A stretch of 64,000 bases of DNA from Apostichopus japonicus. Lineage: Eukaryota; Echinodermata; Holothuroidea; Aspidochirotida; Stichopodidae. Within the stretch, counting starts at the first letter, position 1. Each line of letters begins with the position of its first letter. The stretch is taken from positions 14,901,501-14,965,500 of the forward strand of contig NC_092568.1 in the NCBI RefSeq assembly GCF_037975245.1, written 5' to 3'. The notes beneath the pieces were generated by a model, which had not been told where the DNA came from, ran no database searches, and saw only the letters and a list, made by a program, of their open reading frames with translations. This document shows, one piece after another, positions 28,025-40,020 of this stretch. Both the position numbers and the translations under genes were made by a program.

Positions 28025-28269
28025 CACGGGGAAAAAACACGCGTTTTCGGTCTGTAATTGCGACGTAAATTCCGAGTTCCAGCCTGTTTCCGTTACGTTT
28101 CCACTCCTGAAACTAGTGATTAAGGTAAGCTTACGACCCAACTTAAACGCGTGAGTTTTCCGCGTTCGCGATGACTTATTTACCGAGTACGCGGTGACCG
28201 TAAACGCCAAGTGTCATCCAAATACGGTGAAGCTCACTTAATCGTGCGGTTTCAGGGAAGGGTTCTCTT
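28025..28269. repeat. G1 left subterminal arm, outer part
   Basis: A CGTAA-rich stretch including GGTGACCGTAAACGCC at 28193-28208. GGTGACCGTAA recurs in the right arm near 53705. The arm is interrupted by G2 at 28270 and resumes at 39780. Confidence 0.65.
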
Positions 28270-28699
28270 TACACTCTTAAAACGTTGGTTAAAAAAAGAA
28301 TGGTATAGGACCCCCGTGCACTTTATTGGTTAGTTTGTACCCTTAAGTTGGTTAACTGGCAGTATTTGGGCTATTCCAATAAGTATGTACATTTCACAGT
28401 CCGACGTTTAACCAACTTGTTTATAACTTTACCACTCACTGTGTAAAAAAATTCGCGCGTACACATATATGTGCACTAGCTGTACGTACATCAGCGCAGC
28501 GTCTATAACACAAACTACATAACACGTCATGCAAAGTACGATCCCCGACAGGGTGGTTCAGTGATCAAGATTGCAGCTAACGCCATGGCAGATATCGAAG
28601 ACAGTGCTGTCTTGATTTTCTTGAAAAAAAATACGAGATCGAGTCTCTACATGAAACTTTTATCGGTAAGTGTAGCTTAACATCGGTAAAAAGTATGAA

Positions 28700-28870
28700 C
28701 TTATGTGGGCACTGAGACCCCCAGTGACAGTATAACGTTAGGCTCATAGGCCAACGTTAGGCTTATACTAGGCTAATGTTAATACTAGTACTATACTACT
28801 ACTAGTATGCCTAATACTAGTAATAGTAACACTAGTAATATTAGTAACAGTATACTACTAAACTGCCACT
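28700..28870. repeat. ACTAGTA-rich low-complexity tract
   Basis: Irregular repeats of ACTAGTA/TAGTAATA inside G2, in the first intron of its broken gene. Confidence 0.7.
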
Positions 28871-29608
28871 GAGTTTAACAGAGTGGTTTAGTCGATGTTG
28901 AATGTTATGAATCTTTTTCGTGTTTTTCACCATATAGTGTTGTTCGTGTTAACAACAAAGACTAGGACTAATTATTAATGAAAATGTGGTATCCTATTAA
29001 ACTAGTCCAAATACAAAAACTTTGACCTACTGTCTATATGTAGCCTAGCCTAGTGTATACACCTGTTTAATTATGTACACACTTATAACAGTTTGGCTAA
29101 GAATAGATCAAATGTGATGCCACAAAGTTTTTTATTTTGATCTATATCATACATTTTTTGGAGAATATGTATGAGAATTTCATGCACGATTACTCAACAA
29201 GGGAATGGTTGATCATCGCCATACTTACTGTCGCATAGTGAGTAGATAAACCTCATTGTTTTTGGAGTCATATCATGAATATTAATGAGGGTTTTAATAG
29301 AATTTATAATAAAAATTATTCAATATGGTTATGTGTCTGAATGGATTGTTTCAATTGTCAATATTGGATACAATTTGCTGTATTGTTGTCAACATTTTAC
29401 CTATTTCCTTTTAATCTACAGACCAAGCTCCTTCATTAAGGGCCAAGCTCCTTCATTAAGGCAGCGTTAGCAGCAGCAGTTGTTGATTTGTTTCCCTTTC
29501 TGAAGGATCCATAATCTCCCTTGTGTGTAATGTAAGCATGTTTATGTTCTAATATCCCTCGGCTTAATTGTCATTAGCCATAGTATAGACCACTTTCGTT
29601 GTTGTGTT

Positions 29609-29690
29609 TGTTATAAATGACATTGAGAGGTAGCCATATTGTAACTCTGTTTATTGATGATGGCGCTATTTCACAAGTACCATTACAACA
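29609..29690 (-). repeat. 3' LTR of Gypsy element 2
   Basis: 82 bp, preceded in element orientation by the purine-rich ACAAAGGAGA (29691-29700), the likely polypurine tract. Confidence 0.96.
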
Positions 29691-29825
29691 TCTCCTTTGT
29701 TTAGATAAAAAAGTGCAAAATTAAAATATATTACAAAATAATTATCAGTGTTTTTCATCTCTCCAACTACATGCTTCTTAAACTTCTATACTAAACGTAT
29801 TTACATAACACATGGGATCAAGTGA

Positions 29826-32800
29826 TCAATACTGTTCAATAAACCTTTTAGGTCTGATAACCACTCTACCACTAGAAGTTTTAACAACATTGTCATGAGG
29901 TTCTTGATCTTGATCATTCTCAATAGTAGGTTGAATTTCCGCCTCATGAAATGGTTGGTTTAAATTTGGTGGACTTTCTCTAGTTTTAAGCAAATGCTTC
30001 CTGTTCCTTCTGAGTGTCCCTTGTTGGGTCTGTACATGGAAGGATCTTGGAGACCGTAATTTAGATTTCACAACAGCTGGTTCCCATGTTCCATTTGTTT
30101 GATTTCTCACTCTTACAACATCACCTTCACTGATAGGGGTTAAGGGTTTAGCCTGCCTATTAAAATACTCTTTCTGCAGATGCTGTTTTTGTACTAGAGA
30201 ATGCCTGACAAAATCACTCTGATTTTGTGGTTTCAACAGCTCTTTGGAAGCAGGTAAGGTTGGTTTCAGTCTACGCCCCATTAAAATCTGAGCTGGTGAC
30301 TGCAGGTTACTATCAATTGGAGTATTTCTCAACTCTAATAAAGCAAGATGTGGATCTTGGTTACTCTGTTCAGCCTTTTTCAACACATTTTTGGCAGTTT
30401 CAACCATTCTTTCCGCCATGCCATTAGATTGAGGGTAACCTGGGCTTCATGTCAAATGAGCGAATTCCCACTTGGTGGTGAACTCTTTGAGCAACTTACT
30501 ACTGTATTGCGGACCATTGTCCGAAACTAACACATCTGGAATCCCATGACGGGAAAATATCTCTTTGAGTTTGTTTATCACCTCTTTACTTGTAGTTTCA
30601 CGCAATTGACTTATCTCAACAAACTTTGAATAATAGTCAACAACCAGTTAAAAGGTTTTATCTCTCATATGGAACAAATCTGTACCTAGGCGCTGCCATG
30701 GCCTTTCTGGGGTTGGATGAGGCTCCAGGGGCTCTTTCTGATTGGCACCTTTGTTCTGTAGGCAAACAGAACATCTAGATACATAGTCTTCTATTTGGCT
30801 GGACATGCCTGGCCAAAATAGTACATCCCTAGCTCTTTGTTTACATTTAGAAATTCCCAAGTGACTGCTATGAATTTTATGTAACATTTCTAGCCTGCAT
30901 TTCTTAGGAACTATGAGTCTGTCACTCTTGAACAACAAATTATTTGCCACATGAATTTCTTCTCTGAAATCCCAATATTCTCTTATACTTAGTGGAACTT
31001 CACTTTTGTTTAGTGGCCATCCCTTTAGGACTGTTTCTTTTAAGCATTGTAGTAATTCATCTTCACTTGTACACTTTTCCATTTGTTTTTGTTTTTTCTC
31101 AGAAATGGGTAAATTTGAGATCAAAGCATGTATCTGTGCCTCTAGATCTTGTTCAAAGTCATTGCCTACTATAGTATCTGGCAGTGAAGCTCTTGAAAGA
31201 GCATCCGCAATAAATAACTCTTTTCCTGGCTTATAGACTACTTTCAAGTCATATTTTTGTACTTTCAGTATCATTCTTTGAATTCTCGGTGGTGCTTTTG
31301 CAAGTGGCTTCCTCATAATTGTTTCAAGAGGTTTATGATCACTTTCAACAACAAATGATCTTCCATAAAGGTATTGATGAAACCTCTCACACCCAAAGGT
31401 TATTGATAACATCTCCTTCTCTATTTGAGCATAATTTTCTTGCGTAGGTGTGAGTGTTTTCGAAGCATAAGCAACCGGTAGCCCTCCTTGCAATAGCACT
31501 GCACCTAAACCATTTTGTGAACTATCAACAGATAATGTGATTGGTTTCTTGGGATCATAGAACTGCAATACGGGTGCTTCAGTGGCCAACTGCTTTAACT
31601 TTTTGTAAGCTTTTTCATGCGTTGAGTCCCACTGCCACTCTACGTCTTTCCTCAACAGCATTCTTAGTTGTGCTGCCTCTGTACTCAAATCCGGAATGAA
31701 TTTGGACAGGTACTGAATGATACCCAAAAATCTTTCCAACTCTTTCTTTGAATTTGGACTTGGCATCTCTACTATTGCCTGTACTTTTGCATTGTCAATT
31801 CTCATCCCATTTTTACTAAGAATATGACCAACATATTTCACTTCTCTGACCCCAAGCTTACATTTTGACTTATTGAGCCTAAGGTTATGTTCTCTAGCCC
31901 TTTCAAAGACTAGTCTGAGTCTCTTATCATGTTCTTCTTTAGTTTTACCACATACCAAGATGTCATCAATATACACCTGACACCCTGGAATACCATCCAT
32001 AATTTGACACATGGTTTTATGAAATACTTCTGAGGCACTGTGGAGACCAAATGGTAAACGGAGAAACTTATATCTCCCGAACGGAGTGTTGAAACAACAC
32101 AAATCTGAACTTTGATCATCTAGAGGAATCTGCCAAAAACCACTGTTGGCATCTAGCACAGAGAAATATTGAGCTCCTGCTAGTTCACTTGTTAATTCGT
32201 CAACAGTTGGGAGTTGATAATGTTCCCTTTTGACCTGTTAATTAAGATCTTTTGGATCCAGGCAAATCCTCAGCTTGCCATTTGATTTTTCCACAATGAC
32301 CATACTGTATACCCAGTCTGTCGGATAATTGACTTTGCTTATGATACCATTTTTTTCCATTGTATCAAGTTCAGCTTTTAGTTTTTTACGCATAGCAAGT
32401 GGAATCTTTCTTGGGGGATGCACGCATGGGTGACCGTCCTCATTCAATTCGATATGGTGCTCTTGTTTGATGCATCCTATGCCTTGCATAACATCCGAGA
32501 ACTCTTGGCTGATGTCTTCACCTGTGTGGTGACTGTCTGCGTTGATCGTTTCAACACGCTGTATCAATCCTAGCTCCACACTGGATCTTAATCCAAGGAT
32601 ACACTGTGCCTTCAAGTTGACAATCAAAAACTCGAGTGACTGCGTCTTTCCTTTAACTGAGCATCGCAATCGGCAGGATCCCAAAACCGGTACTCTTTGG
32701 TTACTGTAATCTGTGAGTTTTATTCTTGTTTTGTGCATTGTTCCTGGACTGCCAAGACTATGGTAGGTCGAAACTGTGATGATGTTGGCTTGTGAACCAG

Positions 32801-33812
32801 TATCCAGTTTAAAAGGAATTCTTTTGTTGCCAATCTTAATGTACGTTGTCCATTTGTCATGCTGACTTTCCTTTCCGATGGCATGAAGAGTTATGGTATC
32901 TATATACAGTTCATCATCCGTTTCAACTTGTTCATCACTTTTAAACATGTTCATGTTATCGACCAAATTTACTTTGCTACGTGTACGGCACATTTTAGCG
33001 AAATGATTTGGTCGATTGCAACTATTGCAAGGCTTGCCAAATGCAGGACAGGCTCGCGGGCCATGCTCATAACCACATTTCAAGCATTGGAATGTGTTTG
33101 TACCAGTTCCACTATTTCTACCTCCATCCTTGTGATTGTTATAGGTGCCACTAGCCCTAGATCTTCCATTGTTATTATTAGTGTTAGGCTGTAGCATAGG
33201 CCATCGTGGTCTATTGGTTTTCTTACCGTATGACGTCATCGCTTGACAGGAGGCTTCAATTTCAGTAGGGCCTTGCTTTAGTTCTTTACTCTGTGTTTTT
33301 GACAGTTCTGCTGCTCTGCATATGTTTACAGCCTTCTCCAGCTTTAAATCAGCTTCACGTAATAACCGCTCTTTCAGCGCTTCGCTTCGAACGCCGCAGA
33401 CAATCCTATCTTTGATCAGACTGTCTGTCAGATCACCAAACTCACAACTCTTGCTTTTATTTTTTAGGTCGGTGACGTACGAGTCGATATTTTCACCTTC
33501 CAGTTGGGATCGGTTGAAAAATAGGTGTCTTTCATAAGTGACATTCTTCCGTGGCTGACAATAAGTCTCAAATTTCTGTTTTATCTTGACCAAGTTCAGT
33601 TTATCCTCCTGTGTATCGAACTTGAATGTGTTATACACGTCAATAGCATCGTCGCCTATTACATGCAGAAACAACGAGGCCTGCAACTTCACATCCTTTT
33701 CATCACCTCCGGTGGCTGTTAGATAGAGATCAAACCGTTGTACAAACTTCTTCCAGTTTGCCGAAATGTTGCCTTCTAAGCTTAGGCTATTTGGTGGTTT
33801 CAACTGATCCAT
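29826..33812 (-). pseudogene. Gag-Pol of Gypsy element 2 with three in-frame stops
   Basis: A single frame of about 1330 codons from ATG 33812 (MDQLKPPNSLSLEGN). Order: Gag with two Cys/His knuckles near 33090-32990 (CLKCGYEHGPRAC, CNSCNRPNHFAKMC); protease with IPFKLDTGSQANII; RT with VYIDDILVCGK as the YxDD box; RNase H with LSVDSSQNGLGAVL; integrase zinc region (HKIHSSHLGISKC, CSVCLQNK) and core (Glu in QSNGMAERMVETAK); basic tail RRNRKHLLKTRE. Stops interrupt the RT start (TAA near 32237), the integrase core start (TAA near 30646) and the core before the catalytic Glu (TGA near 30450). All segments stay in the same frame. Confidence 0.93.
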
Positions 33813-33835
33813 CGTATTTGTCGATTGGCGTGGAT

Positions 33836-33851
33836 TTTATTTCTGACACCA
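33836..33851 (-). promoter_or_regulatory. Primer-binding site, tRNA-Leu type (Gypsy 2)
   Basis: Directly inside the 5' LTR the minus strand reads TGGTGTCAGAAATAAA. The first 11 bases match the complement of a typical metazoan tRNA-Leu 3' end, as I recall it. Confidence 0.6.
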
Positions 33852-33933
33852 TGTTATAAATGACATTGAGAGGTAGCCATATTGTAACTCTGTTTATTGA
33901 TGATGGCGCTATTTCACAAGTACCATTACAACA
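33852..33933 (-). repeat. 5' LTR of Gypsy element 2
   Basis: 82 bp, TG...CA, apparently identical to 29609-29690. It contains an AATAAA in element orientation, a probable polyadenylation signal. Confidence 0.96.
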
Positions 33934-34703
33934 GTGTTGACTTGAGGTGACTAGTTTCCTTTTCCTGCCCTTTCAAATTGTTTTTAAAATGTGGAACACA
34001 ACACACTGCCCACAATGTCACTACTTTTTGCCATCTGTAGTCAAGTAATATAATCTTCTGTGGGTTCTACCAAGTAATTTGTTCATCTCATAGAGGACTG
34101 TGATACTAAAATCTATTTCCAATACTACCATGATTATATAGGCATCATTTAACTGAATTATTTCTAATTGAAGTCAGCACTAGGGTGACAAGGCCTTTTA
34201 ATATGTTAAAAATATCAAAATGGATGTTCAATTGTCACATTGGGAACTCCAAAAACTGTAACTTAGGCACTGGTTTTCAGTGGGCTTCGTATCTCAATCT
34301 AACCAAGGTATTAATGAAGTTTGTTGTTCAGTAGGTACCCTTCTTATTCCATAAAATATCAGAATTCTGCAACTTATTGATTATATGTGCAATTAGGGTC
34401 AAACCCATTATTTTTAGGCTCATCACTTAAAATCAATTGTCATAGTGTCCCCTGGGACAATACTGATTCATCAGTAAGCATACAATATTATATGAGGACA
34501 GTATGGAGTGCGACAGTGTCCTTAGTCATAGCGTTCATATTGTTACCGTGCTGTGTACAACAGCCTTACATGTAGATCAATAAATCACATAATTTTCTGA
34601 GTTAACTTGAATTTTGCTACCATACTTCAGTGTGTAAGATCTGAAGCTATAAGGAAGGTTTGATTTTCAGTTTGATAAGAGAGTATGCTGATTTCATGTG
34701 CAG
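33934..34703. other. G2 intron sequence
   Basis: No coding signal seen between the Gypsy element and the next probable exon; AT-rich. Confidence 0.5.
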
Positions 34704-37700
34704 GAAGCATGGTATTGCAAAGGTGCTGCAGGACAACCGGCGACAGGGTAACTAGAAGAGCACCTACGCTACGTACGTAAAAAGAAGATTGCCATGGTGA
34801 AAGATTACCCGGGTGCATCAAGTCCACCTACTCCTTTGACTAAAGTGTCCACTCCACCAAATTGAGAGATGTGTAATAGGTTTTTACCAACTATTCTCAG
34901 GATTTGACTTATCTCTGATGCCATGATGACAATGATCAAAGACTGGCTTAGGACACGTTATACCTACCACAACCATTGGTAACTTTTTTTAAAATTTGAT
35001 GTTAAGGCATCTCTGTTTAGTAGGAAATATATGTTTTTATTGTCCTTGCCAGAAGCTGATCTGGAGAACAAAGAGGGATTGGTGATGATGACTGAGTGGC
35101 TAAAATGTAACATGGAACCAAGAGAGAAAGTATTGGACTTCATGAGGCAAACTGCAGTTTACAACAACAGCAGATCAAAGACCACTCAACTAACATTTCA
35201 GATATTCTGAAAGAGTATCCCAGGTTGTTAGACCGTGGAATGGTAACTATCAAATTTGAATTTTTGCTGCTTAATTAAAGAGAAATACGTAGGTGATTTT
35301 GCATCAAAAATACTACAGAAGCGAGCTCTGAATACATATATTACGACTATTCAAGACCATATCCTTTAACTCTTGAAAAAGGAAGTGGAAAAATTACTAG
35401 CAAAGTTTAGATTTAGCAGAAACACTGAAATTAATTAAGTCACTAACCTCACTGATGAGTTAATACTATAAAAGTATTTGGCTAACTTTAAAACAGTATT
35501 ATAATTGACTACATATCTAGTTTGATTGGAGAGAACTAGTTTCACTGCTTTTTTGCAATGATGGCATTATATTTTAAATCTCTTTTAATTTATTGCCTGG
35601 AAGTTTATGACAGTAATCAGCCACACAGTGAAGAAAAGTGACTGACTTTTTATTTAACCTTAGGCATCTGACAGATCAGTATGCATTATAAAGACCAGAT
35701 TGGGAATAAATGTTATTTTTGGATGAAAATCTTGCTTTATTCAAGGATATAGCTAGGATTTTAAGAAAGGTTGCTGATGTTGAGTGTGGAAAAAAGGTAC
35801 AGATTCAAGCGGTATAATATGGTTTACAAATTTGTACAAAGTTTTTTTTTAATATGGTGTCTTTGCCATTCAGTGCTATGGTTTTATGTGCAATGTTTGC
35901 TCTGCATTTCTTGCAATTGTGTACCAATCTAACAACTTGTCTATCATCTTGTTACAGGGAGACAAGATAAATAATTCCCATGAATATGCTTTTGTTCAGT
36001 GATGATGTAAATAATGAATTTTTGCAACTCAAACCCCCACCCATCCCCCCACATTAAAAAAATATTGTGAAAAAAAAACATTTTTGAGCTGTATTCTGAG
36101 ATATTTTCAAAGCATGTGTCAATAATGTTAAATACTTAAATTTCTTTCCCAGATGTTTTCTAAATGTTATTAATCTAGTCAACGGTATCAAGCAGTTGGA
36201 TTTACCACATTCAGCTTCAACAATACATAGTGTTTGTATAGATGCATGGAACCAGACTTTAACAAATTCAGTGAGAGTGATTTTTTAATGGATCCTAGCT
36301 GAGGATCAAAAAAAGAATACACTTACACACATTAAAGTATTCTATTTCCCTTTGCTCTGTCAGATAGAACAAGATTTTTCAGTGCTTTGGCCTGAGCTTG
36401 AGGATCACCTGTATGAGAAATGGGACTTGTACTACAATGGGATTATAGAATATGGCAAACAGGTTGAAAATTGGTAAGGCCTTCTTGGATTGGAGTATGT
36501 TAACCTAGAGAGTTTGTCTATTGGTAAGAGTGCTTCTTATTTCAGTGCACATAGTTGAGCAAATTTAGTTTTTGTATGTTGATCATTCCTTGAGAAAAGG
36601 ATTCATTTAAGCCAAAAGCTAGTGACTACTATAGAACAATAGAACACAAAATATGTCAAAGGTTCATCAGTGTTTTGAGATCTGAATATATAATAAAATA
36701 TAAAGAGTAGATAACTTTGCAAACAGGTTGTGATAGCAGCACAACATTATGAATGTGGGCTTTTAAAGGAGACATATATGATTGAAAATAAACATACACA
36801 AAATACCAAACAGATGCTAACTTATCTCATTACATTCTCATGATATGCCATTTTCTCATTGCATTCTCATGATATGCCATTTTCTGATACAAATGACTTG
36901 AAGGACTTCTAGTGTTAGAGACAAATAAAGGCAAGAGAAAATACAAATAATTTGTGCTGTACGGGCACTGTACGTGATAATGACAATTTATATGTTAAGT
37001 GGTCATTAATTGTGTTATATTTTTATGCACAAGGACTTTGGACCTATATTTAGTTATGTTTTGTCACTTTCACAGATAAGAAGAAAACATTGGCATTTTT
37101 TCTTCTTCCAGTCATCTTGAGAGGGAAAGGAAAGGGAAAGAAAGGATTGTGCTCAGTAAAAGAGGCAATCACCTCCTTCGTGGACATTCAACCAGTAGGT
37201 GTTTAAGCATTCATTTGTCCACTTGTTGGAGTTCATTGACAACATGCTTATGACATATATGTGTTTTGTAGTTTGTGGTGGATTGCTTGTTAAAGTGGAA
37301 TCTCAACAATTGTGCTGGATTTGTGTCAATGTACATAGATGCTCCCAAGCACATGAACCATATTCCGTTTGGTTCAAAATGGATAATTAATATTCATGAG
37401 TGGGCAGGGCCTACGTAATATTATTTAAATATTGATTTCACAACAATAATATGCTTGTCAAATTTTGCTCAATTTGGTAATGACAGTAGTAGGACATGGG
37501 TCACATGTTTAGCTGATTTTAACTAATGAATTATGAGTTGGTGATAAAAAGTTAATGATAGTAAAAGTATCTTCTAAACATGATAAATAAACAGTAAATT
37601 TCAAATGTATCAAACGTTCATAGTACTTTTTTAAAACTAGCATGTCATTGTAAGCATAGATATGGGTGGTTATGAAGTTTGGCTGTGCCAAGTATAATTT

Positions 37701-38164
37701 CATATAAAGTTTTTTCTGAATACAAATCTGCTAGAATGGAGGGCTTTTTGCAGTCACAACTTCATATTGATTGACAAAGAGCAGCTTGTGATAATTTTCA
37801 TTTTTATCAATTTTTCTTACAGGAAGTGGCTGATATTCTACAAATTTCAAAGACTATTGATGCCACAAAAAAGCCGCAGCCATTTGTAGTATGCAAAGGA
37901 ACTCTCTTGGCACCAACCCAAACATTCGTTATACTAGAACGGAGGCCTGTCCCTCAAGAATCACTACTGAAAGCTATCGATTTCTGTTTCAAAGCAATGT
38001 ACATTTTGGACATGGCTTACCAACCTTCATGCTGTCTTGTGTGGCAGTTCATTCAAAATGTGATTTATGAAATCAAAGAAGCACATGTGCCAATTTGCAT
38101 AAGAGATCTTAGATCATTCTTGGCCTTTAAAAGTAATTAGTGGCTTAAAAGAAAAGAGTTGTAA

Positions 38165-38505
38165 GCAAGATATTCATGGCTGATATTTTACAAAGTTCAA
38201 AGGATATTGAAAGCCACAAAAATACTGCAGCTACTTTTGTATGCAAGGAGCCCTCTTGGTACCAACCCAGATATTTGCTATTTTAGAACAGAGGTCAGTT
38301 TCTCACAAATCTCTTCTATTAAAGCTGTCTTTTTCTGTTTCATGGCAAATGTGCATTTTGGACATGGGTTATCGACCTTCATGCAGTCTTGTTTGGCAGT
38401 TCATTCAAAATGTGATTAATGAAATCAAAGAAGCACATATGCCAAGTTGTATTATAGCATTCTTGGCCCTGGAAAGTGAGAAGTGCCTTAAAGGGAAATT
38501 GTAAG
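38165..38505 (+). repeat. Tandem duplicate of the last G2-gene exon
   Basis: A second, more decayed copy of 37823-38140 follows directly. It has the same start (CTGATATTTTACAAAGTTCA) and the same end (GTTCATTCAAAATGTGATTA), with frame shifts in between. Confidence 0.8.
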
Positions 38506-39574
38506 CAAGAAGCTTATATAATAATTGTAAGCAAGAAGTTTGTATAATATTACTTTTTTTTAAATTCACACACCCGATAGCAGCATCATCTTGAAGGGAC
38601 ATTTAATTATAACTCATGATATGACATATTTTTACATACCATGCTGGTACAAATCAAAACTTTCCTTACTATTTTTATTGGAATCCCGATCTAATCAACT
38701 GATCTTTCATGAGTGAGTAAGGTTATATGTAGCTTAAGTTCACTTACACATGTATCTCTATATGTGGTGAAGATATATATACTATACATGCAAATACTGG
38801 AAATAAGAACAATGCACTTGCTGCAATGTACTGCATATATCATAAATATGTCTCTAAATGTAATCATGTACACCACATATGTATGTGAGACTCAATGTAA
38901 TTCTTAATTAAATGTATGTATACTATAGGTAAACCTTGATTAATCAGATCATGATTGATGTTTAGATTCATAGATTGTTTATACATCAATTGATCTGTAG
39001 TTACATATGTGAGATATTGAGTGTTACAAGTTTTCTATGAATAAGGCTCTTCTTGAAGAGTAGAGGTTTTTTTACATTGTGTCACCTTAAAGGTCTGATA
39101 GAGCACAGCTAAGAAGTTGTTACATCCAAGCATATTTATGTGTTGTTTTGTTTTGTTTGTATTTTATTCACATGGTTCAGCTGGTTATTGTTTTCAATAA
39201 AAACAAGTTCTCAAAATGTCATCCATCTGGCTTCTGTAATGTAACTGTTTGTTAATTTTTCAATATTTTTCAAGAAATTGTTTACTCTTTGCATTGCCAT
39301 ATTCAACTGATTGTTGCAAACTAGGTCTGCATAAACAAAACTTGTGAGGAGTCTTTCAACTACATTAAGTAAAATCCACTGAGGATCTCATCCATCACCG
39401 TCCAATATATTGCATTCGCCAACATATATTGGGCAATGAAGGCTCATTTGACCCCCCACCCTTTTGTAATGGTAAAAGCCACTGCCCAATTTAAATGTAG
39501 TAATTGCCCAATACAATGATTTTTAATTCCCCAATTTAATGATCCCTACATTTGTAAGTTCACCAATGATGGGC
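38506..39574. other. G2 3' region without gene
   Basis: AT-rich sequence after the duplicated exon. An AATAAA in CAATAAAAACAAG near 39196 could serve as a polyadenylation signal for the old gene. Nothing else seen. Confidence 0.45.
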
Positions 39575-39779
39575 ATAATTTACACAATTAATTTAACCAA
39601 CAACTGTTGGGTACAAACTTATAGTCATTTTATTGGTTAAAAATGTTACCCAACGGCTGGTTAAAGCCGTTAACCAACAGGTGTTGGTTAAAATATCACC
39701 AATAAGTCGAATTTGACATACGTGCCCAGTGTTGGTTAAGGTATTGGTTAATTTTTTAACCAACTGTTTTTAGAGTGTA

Positions 39780-40020
39780 CGTTTCCGGTCACAATTACAA
39801 CAGATTCGCTACCTTAAACATGACCGTTAATCTGGAGTTTACGTTTGAATCCAGCAGTAAACTTCTTGCATTGATCATTGTAAACGCCATGATTACACCA
39901 ATATATACGGAGAAACGTGGTCATCGTAAACACATTACTTACGACCAATACAGGGGCTGGGCTTATTCGCCACGTTTAGGGAGTCTTAATCGGGTTGATT
40001 AGGCTGAGAAATACACGGAC
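39780..40020. repeat. G1 left subterminal arm, inner part
   Basis: Continuation of the CGTAA-rich composition after the G2 insertion, with GTTTACGTTTGA-, GTAAACGCC- and CATCGTAAACACATT-type motifs. It is separated from 28269 only by G2 and its TA duplication. Confidence 0.6.

Larger units (their letters stand above)
29609..33933 (-). mobile_element. Gypsy-type LTR retrotransposon 2 (82-bp LTRs)
   Basis: A 4325-bp minus-strand element. Its two 82-bp LTRs (29609-29690 and 33852-33933) appear identical, and GTGTT flanks both sides (29604-29608 and 33934-33938) as a perfect 5-bp target duplication. Gag and Pol lie in one single frame from 33812 to 29826, broken only by three in-frame stop codons and no frameshift. 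Identical LTRs indicate a recent insertion, although 82 bp gives limited resolution. It lies inside the G2 gene and is the innermost level of the nest. Confidence 0.96.
28585..38140 (+). pseudogene. Broken multi-exon gene of G2 ('SAM domain-containing 3-like' family)
   Basis: Probable exons: 28585-28665 (ATG in good context, donor GTAAGT), 29422-29517, 34704-34865, 35053-35242, 36364-36473 (starts IEQDFSVLWPELEDHLYEKW, donor GTAAGG), 37112-37198 and 37823-38140 (ends TAG). Recognisable blocks are AALAAAVVDLFPFLKDP, LEEHLRYVRKK, WLKCNMEPREKV, EYPRLLDRGM, QPFVVC and FKAMYILDMAYQPSC. Their order matches large invertebrate/fish families usually annotated 'sterile alpha motif domain-containing protein 3-like' (from memory, no search run). 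Breaks: a length change in the A8 run at 28624, a TAA near 34749, a shift near 35165, and the Gypsy insertion between exons 2 and 3. Product role unknown. Confidence 0.55.
28272..39777. mobile_element. G2: 11.5-kb inverted-repeat DNA transposon inside G1
   Basis: Left end starts CACTCTTAAAACGTTGGTTA; right end read inward starts CACTCTAAAAACAGTTGGTT. The match extends for about 26 bp with one gap. TA flanks both sides (28270-28271 and 39778-39779). Both subterminal regions (28272-28440 and 39575-39777) repeat TTGGTTAA in both orientations. The interior carries a broken multi-exon gene and, nested inside that, Gypsy element 2. Net of the Gypsy it is about 7.2 kb. No DDE transposase is recognised; the gene it carries may be its second product. 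Confidence 0.75.
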
